Below are positions 43,982 to 53,604 of a stretch of 64,000 nt of DNA, in pieces. The DNA comes from Anabaena sp. WA102 (lineage in GTDB: Bacteria; Cyanobacteriota; Cyanobacteriia; Cyanobacteriales; Nostocaceae): the NCBI RefSeq assembly GCF_001277295.1, contig NZ_CP011456.1, positions 2,418,001-2,482,000 on the forward strand. Direction: 5' to 3'. Both the position numbers and the translations under genes were made by a program. The notes beneath the pieces were generated by a model that saw nothing but the letters and a program-made list of their open reading frames with translations, made no database searches and had not been told where the DNA came from. How positions within the stretch are numbered: position 1 is the first letter of the stretch; each line of letters starts with the position of its first letter.

Positions 43982-44442
43982 TGGTATATATCTAGGGCAA
44001 TGTGTGGGGGAACAAGATGATCAACAGAGCCACCAAACCTGGCAATCTCTTTTACCACACTACTACTTAAAAAACTATACTCATTTGATGTTGCCAGAAA
44101 AACTGTCTCGATCTGAGTAGACAATGTTTTATTAGTGTGAGCCATTTGTAGCTCAATCTCAAAGTCAGAAACCGCTCTTAACCCCCGTAACAAAACTTGC
44201 GCTTGTTGCATTTGAGCATATTTTACAGTCAAACCGTCAAAGCTGTCTACTCCTACATTTGGTAAATGTTTTGTAGCTAGACGAATTTGCTCTAATCTTT
44301 GCTCTACTGTAAACAATGGCATTTTATGGGGATTGCGGAGGACGGCAACAATGACTCGTTCAAATAGGCGACTACTGCGCTGAATAAGGTCTAAATGTCC
44401 CAAGGTGATGGGATCAAAACTACCAGGATAAATAGCAATCAC
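43909..44442 (-). CDS. coaD: Phosphopantetheine adenylyltransferase
   Basis: This 177-residue enzyme joins 4'-phosphopantetheine and ATP to form dephospho-CoA, the penultimate step of CoA synthesis. It is a nucleotidyltransferase with the (H/T)xGH motif in GSFDPITLGHLDLI and a second motif EYSFLSSSVVKEIARFGG. The catalytic core ends near residue 160; the last 15 residues (SNPTTTATILPQEST) are an extension and overlap the DivIVA-like gene. The ATG at 44442 gives the canonical start MIAIYPGSFDP. Confidence 0.96.
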   Translation of the reverse strand: MIAIYPGSFDPITLGHLDLIQRSSRLFERVIVAVLRNPHKMPLFTVEQRLEQIRLATKHLPNVGVDSFDGLTVKYAQMQQAQVLLRGLRAVSDFEIELQMAHTNKTLSTQIETVFLATSNEYSFLSSSVVKEIARFGGSVDHLVPPHIALDIYQCYNQKSLASNPTTTATILPQEST

Positions 44443-44503
44443 AATGTTATTTTAAGTGATTATATTGACGGATTTTCAACAGAACTTTATTAAATCTAAC
44501 ACA

Positions 44504-44660
44504 GGGAGTGGGGGGTGGGGGAGGTGGGGGAGGTGGGGGAGGTGGGGGAGGTGGGGGAGGTGGGGGAGGTAGGGGAGGTGGGGAGGTAGGGGAGGTAGGG
44601 GAGGTAGGGGAGGTGGGGGAGGTAGGGGAGGTAGGGGGGAGGTAGGGGGGTAGGGAGGGG
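44504..44660. repeat. G-rich tandem array, 9-bp unit GGTGGGGGA
   Basis: About 16 copies of GGGGGAGGT/GGGGAGGTA-type units run on the plus strand. The same array in opposite orientation lies at 46835-46986. The G runs could form quadruplexes. Translated frames across it (Pro- or Ser-Thr-Pro-rich on the minus strand) are not genes. Confidence 0.9.
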
Positions 44661-44680
44661 AATTTTACTAATGACAACGA

Positions 44681-44758
44681 ACAACTGACAACTGACAACT
44701 GACAACTGACAACTGACAACTGACAACTGACAACTGACAACTGACAACTGACAACTGA
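44681..44758. repeat. Heptanucleotide STRR (ACAACTG)n, about 11 copies
   Basis: Perfect or near-perfect 7-bp repeats end about 105 bp upstream of lgt. A short array of the same heptamer is at 20449-20478. Confidence 0.92.
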
Positions 44759-44864
44759 CTAATGATTTTAATTTTGCCGAATTACTTATCGCTATAGTGA
44801 CTAAGGCATACTATATTATTGTGTTTCATCTCCATAGATTTCAAATTCCTATAGGTAATTTTGT

Positions 44865-45740
44865 ATGGTAGTGGATTTTTCTGTTTTGCCTTTGGGGTTT
44901 TTATTTACTTCCCCTGGTCCGATTGTGGTTAAATTGGGACCAATTGTTATTCGTTGGTATGGGTTGTTAATTGCTTCTGCTGTGTTAATTGGTGTTAGTC
45001 TTTCTCAATACCTAGCCAAGCGTCGTCATGTTAATCCCGATTTAATTAGTGATTTATCAATTTGGTTGGTGATTGCAGCTATTCCCGCCGCTAGGTTATA
45101 TTATGTTTTGTTTCAATGGCCAGAATATTCTCAACATCCAGAACGGATAATTGCAATTTGGCAAGGGGGTATTGCTATTCATGGGGCAATTATTGGCGGT
45201 GCGATCGCGGCGTTAATTTTTGCTAGACTGAATAAGGTATCTTTTTGGCAATTGACTGATTTGGTTGCTCCTTCATTAATATTAGGGCAAGCAATTGGTC
45301 GGTGGGGAAATTTTTTCAACTCGGAAGCTTTTGGCAGACCAACTAGTTTACCTTGGAAGTTATATATTCCCTCAGATCGTCGTCCTTTGGATTTAGTGAA
45401 TTTTGAATATTTCCATCCCACTTTTCTTTATGAATCGTTGTGGAATTTAATGGTGTTTGCATTGTTAATAACTTTGTTTTTTCGAGCTTTAGCTAAAAAA
45501 TCCCGGTTGAAAGTAGGGACGTTATTTTTAGTTTACTGGGTTGCTTATAGCTTGGGACGGATTTGGATTGAAGGTTTACGCACAGATAGCTTAATGCTAG
45601 GACCTTTACGGATGGCACAAATGGTAAGTTTAGGGGGAATGACTTTAGGATTATTTGGTTTAGCTTGGCTATATATATTCAAGCGTTCCTTACCTGATGT
45701 TGTTGCTGGGGGAAATGAAGAAAAAAATGCCCCAGAGTAA
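44865..45740 (+). CDS. lgt: Prolipoprotein diacylglyceryl transferase
   Basis: This 291-residue membrane enzyme transfers diacylglycerol from phosphatidylglycerol to the lipobox Cys of prolipoproteins. It has the Lgt signature GRWGNFFNSEAFG, the HGAIIGG loop and seven predicted helices (for example YGLLIASAVLIGVSLSQYL at the start). Length is normal. cobM follows 124 bp downstream. A CCCCAGAG/CTCTAGGG hairpin spans the stop codon; it lacks a T-run. Confidence 0.96.
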   Translation: MVVDFSVLPLGFLFTSPGPIVVKLGPIVIRWYGLLIASAVLIGVSLSQYLAKRRHVNPDLISDLSIWLVIAAIPAARLYYVLFQWPEYSQHPERIIAIWQGGIAIHGAIIGGAIAALIFARLNKVSFWQLTDLVAPSLILGQAIGRWGNFFNSEAFGRPTSLPWKLYIPSDRRPLDLVNFEYFHPTFLYESLWNLMVFALLITLFFRALAKKSRLKVGTLFLVYWVAYSLGRIWIEGLRTDSLMLGPLRMAQMVSLGGMTLGLFGLAWLYIFKRSLPDVVAGGNEEKNAPE

Positions 45741-45864
45741 TTAATCTCTAGGGCTTAACCAGGGTGCATCTACCATCTATTTCTACTAGGCAAAGTGGCT
45801 GAATCCGGATATTACTCAGGAAATGCTAAAAGTTTTTTTTGCAGGGTTTTGAAGGGGAAAATTG

Positions 45865-46680
45865 ATGAGTGAATCTACTAGTAATTTGAGTTTTTCTAAG
45901 TATCCCAATGCCTTAGAATCTGCGGTTTATATTGTGGGTGCCGGACCAGGAGATCCTGATTTATTAACGGTTAGGGCGCAAAAGTTGTTGGCTGCGGCTG
46001 ATGTGATTTTATTTGCAGATTCTTTAATTCCCGAACAGATTTTAGATATTTGTCGTGCAGATGCGGAAATTATTAAAACAGCAAATCGGACTTTGGAAGA
46101 AATTTTACCATTGATGATTGATGCCGTGCGATCGCATAAATCAGTGGTCAGGCTACATTCTGGTGATCCTAGTCTGTATAGCGCTATTCATGAACAAATG
46201 CAGCTATTAGCCGATGCGAATATTCCCTTTGAAGTTATCCCTGGTATCAGTGCCTTTCAAGCTGCCGCAGCTAAATTGAAAATAGAGTTAACTGTCCCTG
46301 GTTTAGTCCAAACTATTATTCTCACTCGCATTAGCGGTCGTACCCATGTCCCTGATACTGAAGAGTTAGCAGCTTTAGCCGCCCATCGTGCCAGTTTATG
46401 TTTATATTTAAGTGTGAGTCATATTACTGAAGCCCAAGAGAAATTATTAGAACATTATGATCCAGATACTCCAGTAGCAATTTGCTATCGCTTAGGCTGG
46501 CCAGATGAAAAAATCCGGGTTGTGAATTTAGCACAAATCGCAGATTGTACCCATGAAGAAAAATTACGGCGAACTACACTTTATGTAATCAGTCCCGCAC
46601 TACTACCAGTAAGTGGGCGCTCCCGCTTGTATCACCCCGAACATAATCATTTATTCCGTGCATCCCATAATCTTGGCTAG
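45865..46680 (+). CDS. cobM: Precorrin-4 C11-methyltransferase
   Basis: This protein of about 271 residues methylates precorrin-4 at C11 in cobalamin synthesis. SAM-dependent tetrapyrrole methylase motifs are VYIVGAGPGDPDLLTVRAQK, the VRLHSGDPSLYSA block, VIPGISAFQAAAAKL and a C-terminal PVAICYRLGWPDE. ATG 45865 is chosen over the overlapping TTG at 45862. The other cobalamin gene in this window, cbiT, is 14 kb away. No cobalamin riboswitch was recognised upstream. Confidence 0.95.
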   Translation: MSESTSNLSFSKYPNALESAVYIVGAGPGDPDLLTVRAQKLLAAADVILFADSLIPEQILDICRADAEIIKTANRTLEEILPLMIDAVRSHKSVVRLHSGDPSLYSAIHEQMQLLADANIPFEVIPGISAFQAAAAKLKIELTVPGLVQTIILTRISGRTHVPDTEELAALAAHRASLCLYLSVSHITEAQEKLLEHYDPDTPVAICYRLGWPDEKIRVVNLAQIADCTHEEKLRRTTLYVISPALLPVSGRSRLYHPEHNHLFRASHNLG

Positions 46681-46694
46681 TACCGCAAGGCGGA

Positions 46695-46986
46695 AGTCAA
46701 AAGTCAAAAGTCAAAAGTCAAAATGAAGACAGTATAGGCTTTTGGAGTATTTAGAATGGTTGGTTTATTTACGCCGTTTTGTACTAATAGTTCGTCAAAT
46801 TTATTTTGACGGGTAATGGAAAAAAACTTCTGTTCTCCCCTCCCCCACCTCCCCACCTCCCCCCACCTCCCCCACCTCCCCACCTCCCCCCACCTCCCCC
46901 ACCTCCCCCACCTCCCCACCTCCCCCTACCTCCCCTCCCCCCCCCACCTCCCCTACCTCCCCTACCTCCCCCACCTCCCCCACCCC
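46695..46986. repeat. STRR (AAGTCAA)n and C-rich 9-bp array
   Basis: 46695-46723 has four copies of AAGTCAA. 46835-46986 is an array of CCCCCACCT/CCCCACCTC units, the inverse of the array at 44504-44660. The array ends about 30 bp before the start of the hybrid kinase gene. Glycine-rich minus-strand frames here are not genes. Confidence 0.9.
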
Positions 46987-47015
46987 TGAAGATGGAATAT
47001 CTCTGAAAAAACAAG

Positions 47016-50000
47016 ATGAACAAAAGTAATATCTGTATAGTTACTATTCCTGGGTATACAATTACTGAACTTATTTATGCTAGTAAAAAAACTACAGTTT
47101 ATCGTGGTCAACAGCAAACAACACAGATTTCAGTTATTATCAAGATTCTCAACGCAGAATATCCCCGGTTGCAGGATTTAATAGCATTTAAAAATCAATT
47201 TGCTATTAGTCAACAAATAGATCACCCAAATATTATTAAATGTTATGCCCTAGAAAAATATGGTAATAGTTATGCCATAATCTTAGAAGATTTTAGTGGT
47301 ATATCGTTGAGTGAATATACCAATTTACAAAAATTAGATATTAACTCTTTTATATCTATTGCGATCGCAATTACTAAAGCATTAGAGTTTTTGTATGCCA
47401 AGAAAATTATTCATAAAGACATTAAGCCCAGAAATATTCTAATTAATCCCCAAACTCAGGAAATCAAGCTGATAGATTTTGGTATTTCCTCCCTATTACC
47501 TAAAGAAACTGCGGACATCAAAAGCCCGAATGTATTATCAGGGACACTTACCTATATGTCTCCAGAACAAACAGGAAGAATGAATAGAGGCATAGATTAC
47601 CGCACTGATTTTTATTCTTTAGGAGTAACTTTTTATGAATTACTCACAGAACAATTACCTTTTTATAGTCAAAATCATTTGGAATTAGTATATTGCCATA
47701 TTGCCAAAGAGCCTATTCATCCTAGAGAAATTAATCCACAAATCCCTCAGATTCTCGCAGATATCATTATTAAGTTAATGGCAAAAAACCCCGATAATAG
47801 ATATCAAACGGCTAGAGGAATTAGATATGATCTAGAAATATGTCAAAAAATGTTATTAACTGAAGGAGAGATTAATAACTTTGAATTGGCAAAACGAGAT
47901 ATTAGTGATAGGTTTCTGATTCATGACAAACTATATGGTAGAGAACAGGAAATTATTGCTTTATTAAAGGCCTTTGAAAGCATCAGTGCTGGCAATAAAG
48001 AATTAATGTTAGTCGCAGGATTTTCTGGGATTGGTAAAACTGCTGTCGTTAATGAAGTTCATAAACCAATTGTTCGGCAAAAAGGTTATTTTATCTCTGG
48101 TAAATATGATCAATTTCAGCGAAATATTCCCTTTTCTGCATTAGTGCAAGCATTTCGCAGTCTCATGAGACAACTGCTAACTGAAAATACGGTACAGTTA
48201 CAAGAGTGGAAGATTCAGATATTATCAGCTTTGGGAGAACAAGCACAGGTAATTATTGATGTCATTCCTGAACTAGAAAATATTATTGGTCAGCAATCAC
48301 CAGTTCCTGAACTGACGGGAAATGCTTCAGAAAATCGCTTTAATTTATTATTTAGTAAGTTTATTCAGGTATTTGCTACAGGTGAACATCCATTAGTCAT
48401 TTTCTTAGATGATTTACAATGGGCTGATATAGCTTCTTTAAAATTAATAAAATTATTAATGTGTGAAAAATACACAAGATATTTATTATTAATTGGAGCA
48501 TATCGAGATAATGAAGTCAATCCGGGACATCCTTTAATCACAACTTTAGATGATATTCGTCAAGAAAATATCACAATTAATCAGATTATTTTGCAAGCTT
48601 TAGATAAATCTCATATTAGACTATTAGTTACAGATACTCTATCTTGTCCGAAATTACATAACCAAGACCTAACAGAACTACTTTTAAGAACCACTCAAGG
48701 TAATCCATTTTTTACCAATCAGTTACTTAAATCATTACATGAAGATGGATTAATTACTTTTAATTTTAGCCTTGGTTATTGGCAGTGTGATATAAATGCA
48801 GCCAAAGCTTTATATCATAATGATGATATTGTTAATTTTCTCAAAATCCAATTACAAAAATTACCTAAAAATACTCAAGATATTTTAAAAATAGCTGCTT
48901 GTATTGGCAACCAATTTGATTTATCTACCCTGGCTATAGTTTGTGAAAAATCCCAAATACAAATAGCGGCTGAATTATGGGATGCTTTGCAAGAAGAACT
49001 GATTATTCCCCAAAATGAAGCATATAAATTTTTTACGGGCGAAGAATCAGTATTTGATGTTTTTAACTTAAATTTCCCGGTTAATAACACTGAATCAATT
49101 TTCGCTAAATATAAATTTTTTCATGACCGAGTTCAGCAAGCAGCTTATGTCCTAATTTCTGATGTTGATAAATCAGCAATGCACTTAAAAATTGGTCAGT
49201 TACTATTAAAAAATACCAATGCTGCGGAACTGGAAGAGAAGATATTTGAGATAGTTAACCAGTTAAATATTGGGGTTGAATTAATTACTAATCAGTCAGA
49301 AAGACATGAATTAGCTAAATTAAATTTAATTGCTGGTTGTAAAGCAAAATCTTCTACCGCTTATGAATCTGCTATTAGATATTTAAAGGTAGGCTTGGAA
49401 CTTTTAGCAATAAATAGTTGGGAAGATGAGTATGAATTAACTTTAAATCTTTACACAGAAATCGCAGAAGCAGAATATTTAAATATTGATTTTGAGCAAG
49501 CAGAAATATATATAGAATTAGTTAAACAAAATGCTACCAGTCTTATAGATCAAGTAAAAGTATATGAAGCACAAATACAAATCTATATGTCTCAATTGCA
49601 ACTACAAAGAGCAATAGAGACAGGGTTGAATTTAGTCAACTTGCTGGGAGTAAATTTAGAAAAAACACCTCCACAAAACTTAAATGTTGATGATTTAATC
49701 AATTTACCAGAGATGATAGCTACTGATAAACTTGCGGTGATGCGGATTTTAACTAATCTGACTGCTGCTAGTTATTTTGTTGATCCAGAATTATTCCCAG
49801 TTATTATCTTTACCATGATCAATCTATCAGTAAAATATGGCAATTCTCCATTTTCTGCTCCTGGATATGTGAATTATGGGGTGATACTCTGCGGTTTTGT
49901 TGCTGATATTGAAACTGGATATCGTTATGGTGAATTGGCTTTAAATATATTAGATAAATTTGATGGTAGAACAGTTAAATGTCGAGTTATGCTAATGTGG

Positions 50001-52511
50001 GCTTGCAATGTCCTATTTTGGAAAAAACATCTCAAAACAGTAGTAAGTAGCTTACAAGAAGCCTTACAAAGCGGAATAGAAACTGGAGATTTAGAATATT
50101 CTGGTTACTGCTCGTCAATGTATAACATGAATATGATTTTCAGTGGTGAAAACTTATCCTATGTATTTGAGCAGTTAAAAAGTCATATACTTTTAATGTA
50201 TAGCTTGAAGCAAGAAGGTACTGTTTTACTACATAAGCTATGGTATCAGCTAGTTTTTAATCTTGCAGAAATTAATGAAACCAAACAAACATTTGATGGT
50301 GAGTTATTTGATGAATCTCAAATATTACCAATTTTGATCGCATCTAAAGCATCAAATGTAATATTTTCATTATATTTAGCAAAAACTATATTTTATTACT
50401 TCTCTGGTTTTACCAGTATCGCTGTTGAGAATGGGATTCAAGGTGAAGCTTATTTAGAATGTGTAGTGGGACAAGTTACTACGAGCTATATATATAGCAG
50501 TATGCACTTGAGTGAGATACAGTCAGCCAATCGCAAACTCTGTAGGGGCGCAGGGTCTGCGCCCTCGAGTCAATATAATTTTTATTATTCTTTATCTCTT
50601 TTAGCTGAATATGATCAGCAGTCTGTGAGTGGACAAAAACAATATTTAGAAAAGGTTTTATCCAATCAAGAGAAAATGAAAAATTGGGCTGTTCATGCAC
50701 CGATGAATTTTCAACATAAATATGAATTAATAGAAGCAGAAAAAGCGAGAGTGTTAGGAAATAATTGGCAAGCAATAGAGCTTTATGACCAAGCAATTGC
50801 TGGAGCTAAAGAACACAAATATCTTCATGAAGAAGCACTAGCTAATGAACTAGCAGCTAAATTTTACCTGAGCTTTAATAAAGATAAAATTGCTAAAACT
50901 TACTTAATAGATGCTTATTATTGTTATGCTAATTGGGGAGCTAGGGCTAAAATTGAGAGTTTAGAAACAACCTATCCTCATTTGCTTGAACCTATTATTA
51001 ATCAAACCAAAACTAAATTAACAGCCGGCGAAGTAAGTACACTTATTAGTAAACCTAGTTTGACAGGTGTTTCTGCATTATTAGATTTAGAAACTGTGAC
51101 TAAAGCATCCTTAGCCATTGCTTCGGAAATTCAGATAGATAAGTTATTATATACTCTCATGCAGGTAATATCAGAGAATGTTGCCGCCAATAAATCTGCA
51201 TTAATTTTGCAAAAAGAGGGAAATTTAATATTAGTAGCTCAATGTATGAATGAACATGAATGTAAATTTTCTACTACACCAATTAACGATAGCCAAGATT
51301 TACCATTAAGTATTATTAATTATGTAGCAAATATGCAAGAATATTTATTAATTAGTGATGCTACAAATGATCAGGATTTTGCCAATGATTCATACATTAT
51401 TCAGCATCAATCTAAATCCATATTATGCAATCCTATTTTGAATAAAGGGCAATTAATTGGTATTCTTTATTTAGAAAATAATCTAACTGTGGGTGCTTTC
51501 ACTATTGACAGATTAAGAATATTAAACCTCCTATCTTCTCAAGCTGCTATTTCCCTAGAAAATGCCCAACTCTATAGTAATTTAGAAGAAAAAGTCACCC
51601 AAAGAACTCAGGAATTAAATGAAAATAATCTGCATTTAGAACAAACACTACATGAGTTAAAAGCCACACAATCCCAACTAATCCAAACGGAGAAAATGTC
51701 CAGTTTAGGACGAATGGTAGCGGGTATTGCCCATGAAATTAATAATCCTATAAATTTCATCTATGCGAACATTGAACACGCTAGTAATTATACTGAATCT
51801 ATTATCAATTTACTGAATATATATCAACAAGAATATCCTAGTCACTCAGCTACTATTGAAAAATATAAACAAGACAATGATTTTGATTTTGTTATTCAAG
51901 ATTTACCTAGAATTCTTGATTCAATGACGGTAGGTTCAGAACGGATTCGGAAGATTATTTTAAGTTTACGTAATTTTTCCCGTCTTGACGAGTCCGAAAT
52001 GAAACCTGTAGATATCCATGAGGGAATTGATAGTACATTAATGATTTTAGAAACTCGATTCCAAGAAAAGTTAGGCTATTCTAGCAATGTAGTCATTAAA
52101 AATTATAGTAATCTTCCCTTAGTCCAATGTTATGCTTCTCAACTAAATCAGGTATTTATGAATATCATTAGTAATGCCATTGATGTTCTCAAACAGCGTG
52201 AAAAAAGTTTATCTACCGCAGAACTCAAGAATAATCCTAACCAGATCATTATTCGCACTCAAATCATTAATAATAATTGGGTACAAATTGCCATTAAAGA
52301 TAATGGTATGGGGATAAATCCCGAAATTAAACAACGCATATTTGATCCTTTTTTCACCACCAAACCTGTAGGAGAAGGTACAGGTTTAGGACTATCAATC
52401 AGTTATCAAATTATCGTAGATAAACACAGTGGTAAATTAGATTGTATCTCTGCACCCGGAAAAGGAACAGAATTTATCATTGAAATTCCCATAAAACTCC
52501 ACCAACCATAA
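47016..52511 (+). CDS. Hybrid Ser/Thr kinase - ATPase - GAF - histidine kinase
   Basis: This 1831-residue signalling protein of the cyanobacterial HstK type has an N-terminal protein kinase (catalytic loop HKDIKPRN at 133-140, LIDFGIS), an AAA/STAND-like ATPase (LYGREQEI; Walker A GFSGIGKT about 340; FLDDLQWAD), a long helical/TPR-like region (about 750-1340), a GAF domain (about 1370-1520), a coiled coil, and a C-terminal histidine kinase with His1573 in IAHEINNP and G boxes (DNGMGI; GTGLGLSI). There is no receiver domain. Around residues 1160-1187 the frame runs through a truncated MITE (50494-50574), adding about 27 foreign residues. Confidence 0.93.
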   Translation: MNKSNICIVTIPGYTITELIYASKKTTVYRGQQQTTQISVIIKILNAEYPRLQDLIAFKNQFAISQQIDHPNIIKCYALEKYGNSYAIILEDFSGISLSEYTNLQKLDINSFISIAIAITKALEFLYAKKIIHKDIKPRNILINPQTQEIKLIDFGISSLLPKETADIKSPNVLSGTLTYMSPEQTGRMNRGIDYRTDFYSLGVTFYELLTEQLPFYSQNHLELVYCHIAKEPIHPREINPQIPQILADIIIKLMAKNPDNRYQTARGIRYDLEICQKMLLTEGEINNFELAKRDISDRFLIHDKLYGREQEIIALLKAFESISAGNKELMLVAGFSGIGKTAVVNEVHKPIVRQKGYFISGKYDQFQRNIPFSALVQAFRSLMRQLLTENTVQLQEWKIQILSALGEQAQVIIDVIPELENIIGQQSPVPELTGNASENRFNLLFSKFIQVFATGEHPLVIFLDDLQWADIASLKLIKLLMCEKYTRYLLLIGAYRDNEVNPGHPLITTLDDIRQENITINQIILQALDKSHIRLLVTDTLSCPKLHNQDLTELLLRTTQGNPFFTNQLLKSLHEDGLITFNFSLGYWQCDINAAKALYHNDDIVNFLKIQLQKLPKNTQDILKIAACIGNQFDLSTLAIVCEKSQIQIAAELWDALQEELIIPQNEAYKFFTGEESVFDVFNLNFPVNNTESIFAKYKFFHDRVQQAAYVLISDVDKSAMHLKIGQLLLKNTNAAELEEKIFEIVNQLNIGVELITNQSERHELAKLNLIAGCKAKSSTAYESAIRYLKVGLELLAINSWEDEYELTLNLYTEIAEAEYLNIDFEQAEIYIELVKQNATSLIDQVKVYEAQIQIYMSQLQLQRAIETGLNLVNLLGVNLEKTPPQNLNVDDLINLPEMIATDKLAVMRILTNLTAASYFVDPELFPVIIFTMINLSVKYGNSPFSAPGYVNYGVILCGFVADIETGYRYGELALNILDKFDGRTVKCRVMLMWACNVLFWKKHLKTVVSSLQEALQSGIETGDLEYSGYCSSMYNMNMIFSGENLSYVFEQLKSHILLMYSLKQEGTVLLHKLWYQLVFNLAEINETKQTFDGELFDESQILPILIASKASNVIFSLYLAKTIFYYFSGFTSIAVENGIQGEAYLECVVGQVTTSYIYSSMHLSEIQSANRKLCRGAGSAPSSQYNFYYSLSLLAEYDQQSVSGQKQYLEKVLSNQEKMKNWAVHAPMNFQHKYELIEAEKARVLGNNWQAIELYDQAIAGAKEHKYLHEEALANELAAKFYLSFNKDKIAKTYLIDAYYCYANWGARAKIESLETTYPHLLEPIINQTKTKLTAGEVSTLISKPSLTGVSALLDLETVTKASLAIASEIQIDKLLYTLMQVISENVAANKSALILQKEGNLILVAQCMNEHECKFSTTPINDSQDLPLSIINYVANMQEYLLISDATNDQDFANDSYIIQHQSKSILCNPILNKGQLIGILYLENNLTVGAFTIDRLRILNLLSSQAAISLENAQLYSNLEEKVTQRTQELNENNLHLEQTLHELKATQSQLIQTEKMSSLGRMVAGIAHEINNPINFIYANIEHASNYTESIINLLNIYQQEYPSHSATIEKYKQDNDFDFVIQDLPRILDSMTVGSERIRKIILSLRNFSRLDESEMKPVDIHEGIDSTLMILETRFQEKLGYSSNVVIKNYSNLPLVQCYASQLNQVFMNIISNAIDVLKQREKSLSTAELKNNPNQIIIRTQIINNNWVQIAIKDNGMGINPEIKQRIFDPFFTTKPVGEGTGLGLSISYQIIVDKHSGKLDCISAPGKGTEFIIEIPIKLHQP
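50494..50574. mobile_element. Truncated ATAGCGGT-family MITE within the hybrid kinase gene
   Basis: ATAGCAGTATGCACTTGAGT, then CAGTCAGCCAATCGCAAA and TAGGGGCGCAGGGTCTGCGC match, in order, the inverse of the right half of the MITE at 30274-30377. The left-hand terminal repeat is missing after GAGTCAATAT. The element is read in frame as roughly SSMHLSEIQSANRKLCRGAG. Confidence 0.85.
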
Positions 52512-52557
52512 AACGCCTACTCTCCGCGCCTCTGCGCCTCTGCGTGCAAAAAAATAT

Positions 52558-53604
52558 TCAACTCTGCATAACAGCATCCAATAATAACCCAGCCCCAAAC
52601 CGAACAGGATCTGTACAAGGTAACTTAGTTTCTGCTATAATTTGAGCGATCGCATTTTTTGCCTCTACTTCCCCCAAATTCCGAGTATTCAAAGCAATTC
52701 CCACCACAGGAACAGGACGAAAAGCCCCCGCACCACTAGCAACAATTTCATACATCCGAATCACCTCAGATAACGATGGAATTGGTATATGAGGATTATT
52801 CCGGTTATGGGTTTGTCCTGCTTGATGCACCAATATTAAATGTGTAGGTTGAGAACCGCGAATTAACGGTAAAGTAGCCGTTGAGCCAGGGTGTAAAAGA
52901 GAACCTTGCCCCTCAATTTGCAAAATGTCGTAATGTTGACCAAAACGCATCACCAACTGTTCCACCGCACCCGCAGCAAAATCCACCCGCACAGCGTCTA
53001 AAGCCACCCCTTCCCCTTCCAACATTAACCCAGTTTGACCAGTAGCCAAAAACTTAGAACGGATACCCTGCAACTTAGCCACCCGGTGTAATTCCAGACT
53101 GGTAGACATTTTACCAATAGCCATATCCGTTCCCACCGTCAACACCCGCCGACAGGGCAGAGTTTGCGCCATTGCCGATGCTACATCTAAATTAGCTGGT
53201 TCTTTGCGGACATCCCAAATTAATTGTCCTGGTTTCAGGAGGGCATTTAACTCCGGTATATTTGCCATTGGTGTATGTAACCCATTTACCAAAGACATTC
53301 CCGCCTTGAGGGCATCTTTGATATCCAGCCAATAATCATCAGGAACAGCACCACCTTTAGGTGCAATCCCAATTACTAGAACTTCCGGTTTATACTGTAA
53401 AGCTGCTGTCACAGATGCCACAATTGGCGCATCTCGCTGAATACCTGTTAACTCGACTAAAGACTTACCTACAGATTCTCTGTCAATCACCGCCACAATG
53501 GGGGACTCGCTGTAGCGTAAAATTGACAACCCTGTTTTTCCTTGAACTCCAGTAATTCCCTCATGAAGAAGAATTGCTATTTTTTGATTAAGCGACAGAC
53601 GCAC
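52558..53604 (-). CDS. DUF1611 protein, DgcN-like
   Basis: This 348-residue protein has an N-terminal Rossmann-like domain (SPIVAVIDRESVGKSL) and a C-terminal P-loop-like domain (VLTVGTDMAIGKMSTSLEL; LQIEGQGSLLHPGSTATLPL). DUF1611 includes DgcN, reported as an N-acetyltransferase acting on D-glutamate. The gene overlaps the epimerase gene by 17 bp, the same pairing as dgcN-dgcA, so a shared D-glutamate route is likely. Older annotation of DUF1611 as a generic NTPase is an alternative. Confidence 0.82.
   Translation of the reverse strand: MRLSLNQKIAILLHEGITGVQGKTGLSILRYSESPIVAVIDRESVGKSLVELTGIQRDAPIVASVTAALQYKPEVLVIGIAPKGGAVPDDYWLDIKDALKAGMSLVNGLHTPMANIPELNALLKPGQLIWDVRKEPANLDVASAMAQTLPCRRVLTVGTDMAIGKMSTSLELHRVAKLQGIRSKFLATGQTGLMLEGEGVALDAVRVDFAAGAVEQLVMRFGQHYDILQIEGQGSLLHPGSTATLPLIRGSQPTHLILVHQAGQTHNRNNPHIPIPSLSEVIRMYEIVASGAGAFRPVPVVGIALNTRNLGEVEAKNAIAQIIAETKLPCTDPVRFGAGLLLDAVMQS

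Noticed and set aside
44447..44747. Pro-rich frames in the G-rich array
   Set aside because: Simple-sequence translation with no conserved domain; coaD and lgt borders leave this as intergenic.
45741..45864. Cobalamin riboswitch upstream of cobM
   Set aside because: The gap is only 124 bp and I could not find the conserved B12-box; not claimed.
46704..47023. Gly-rich frames in the C-rich array
   Set aside because: Simple-sequence translation in several frames at once; not a gene.
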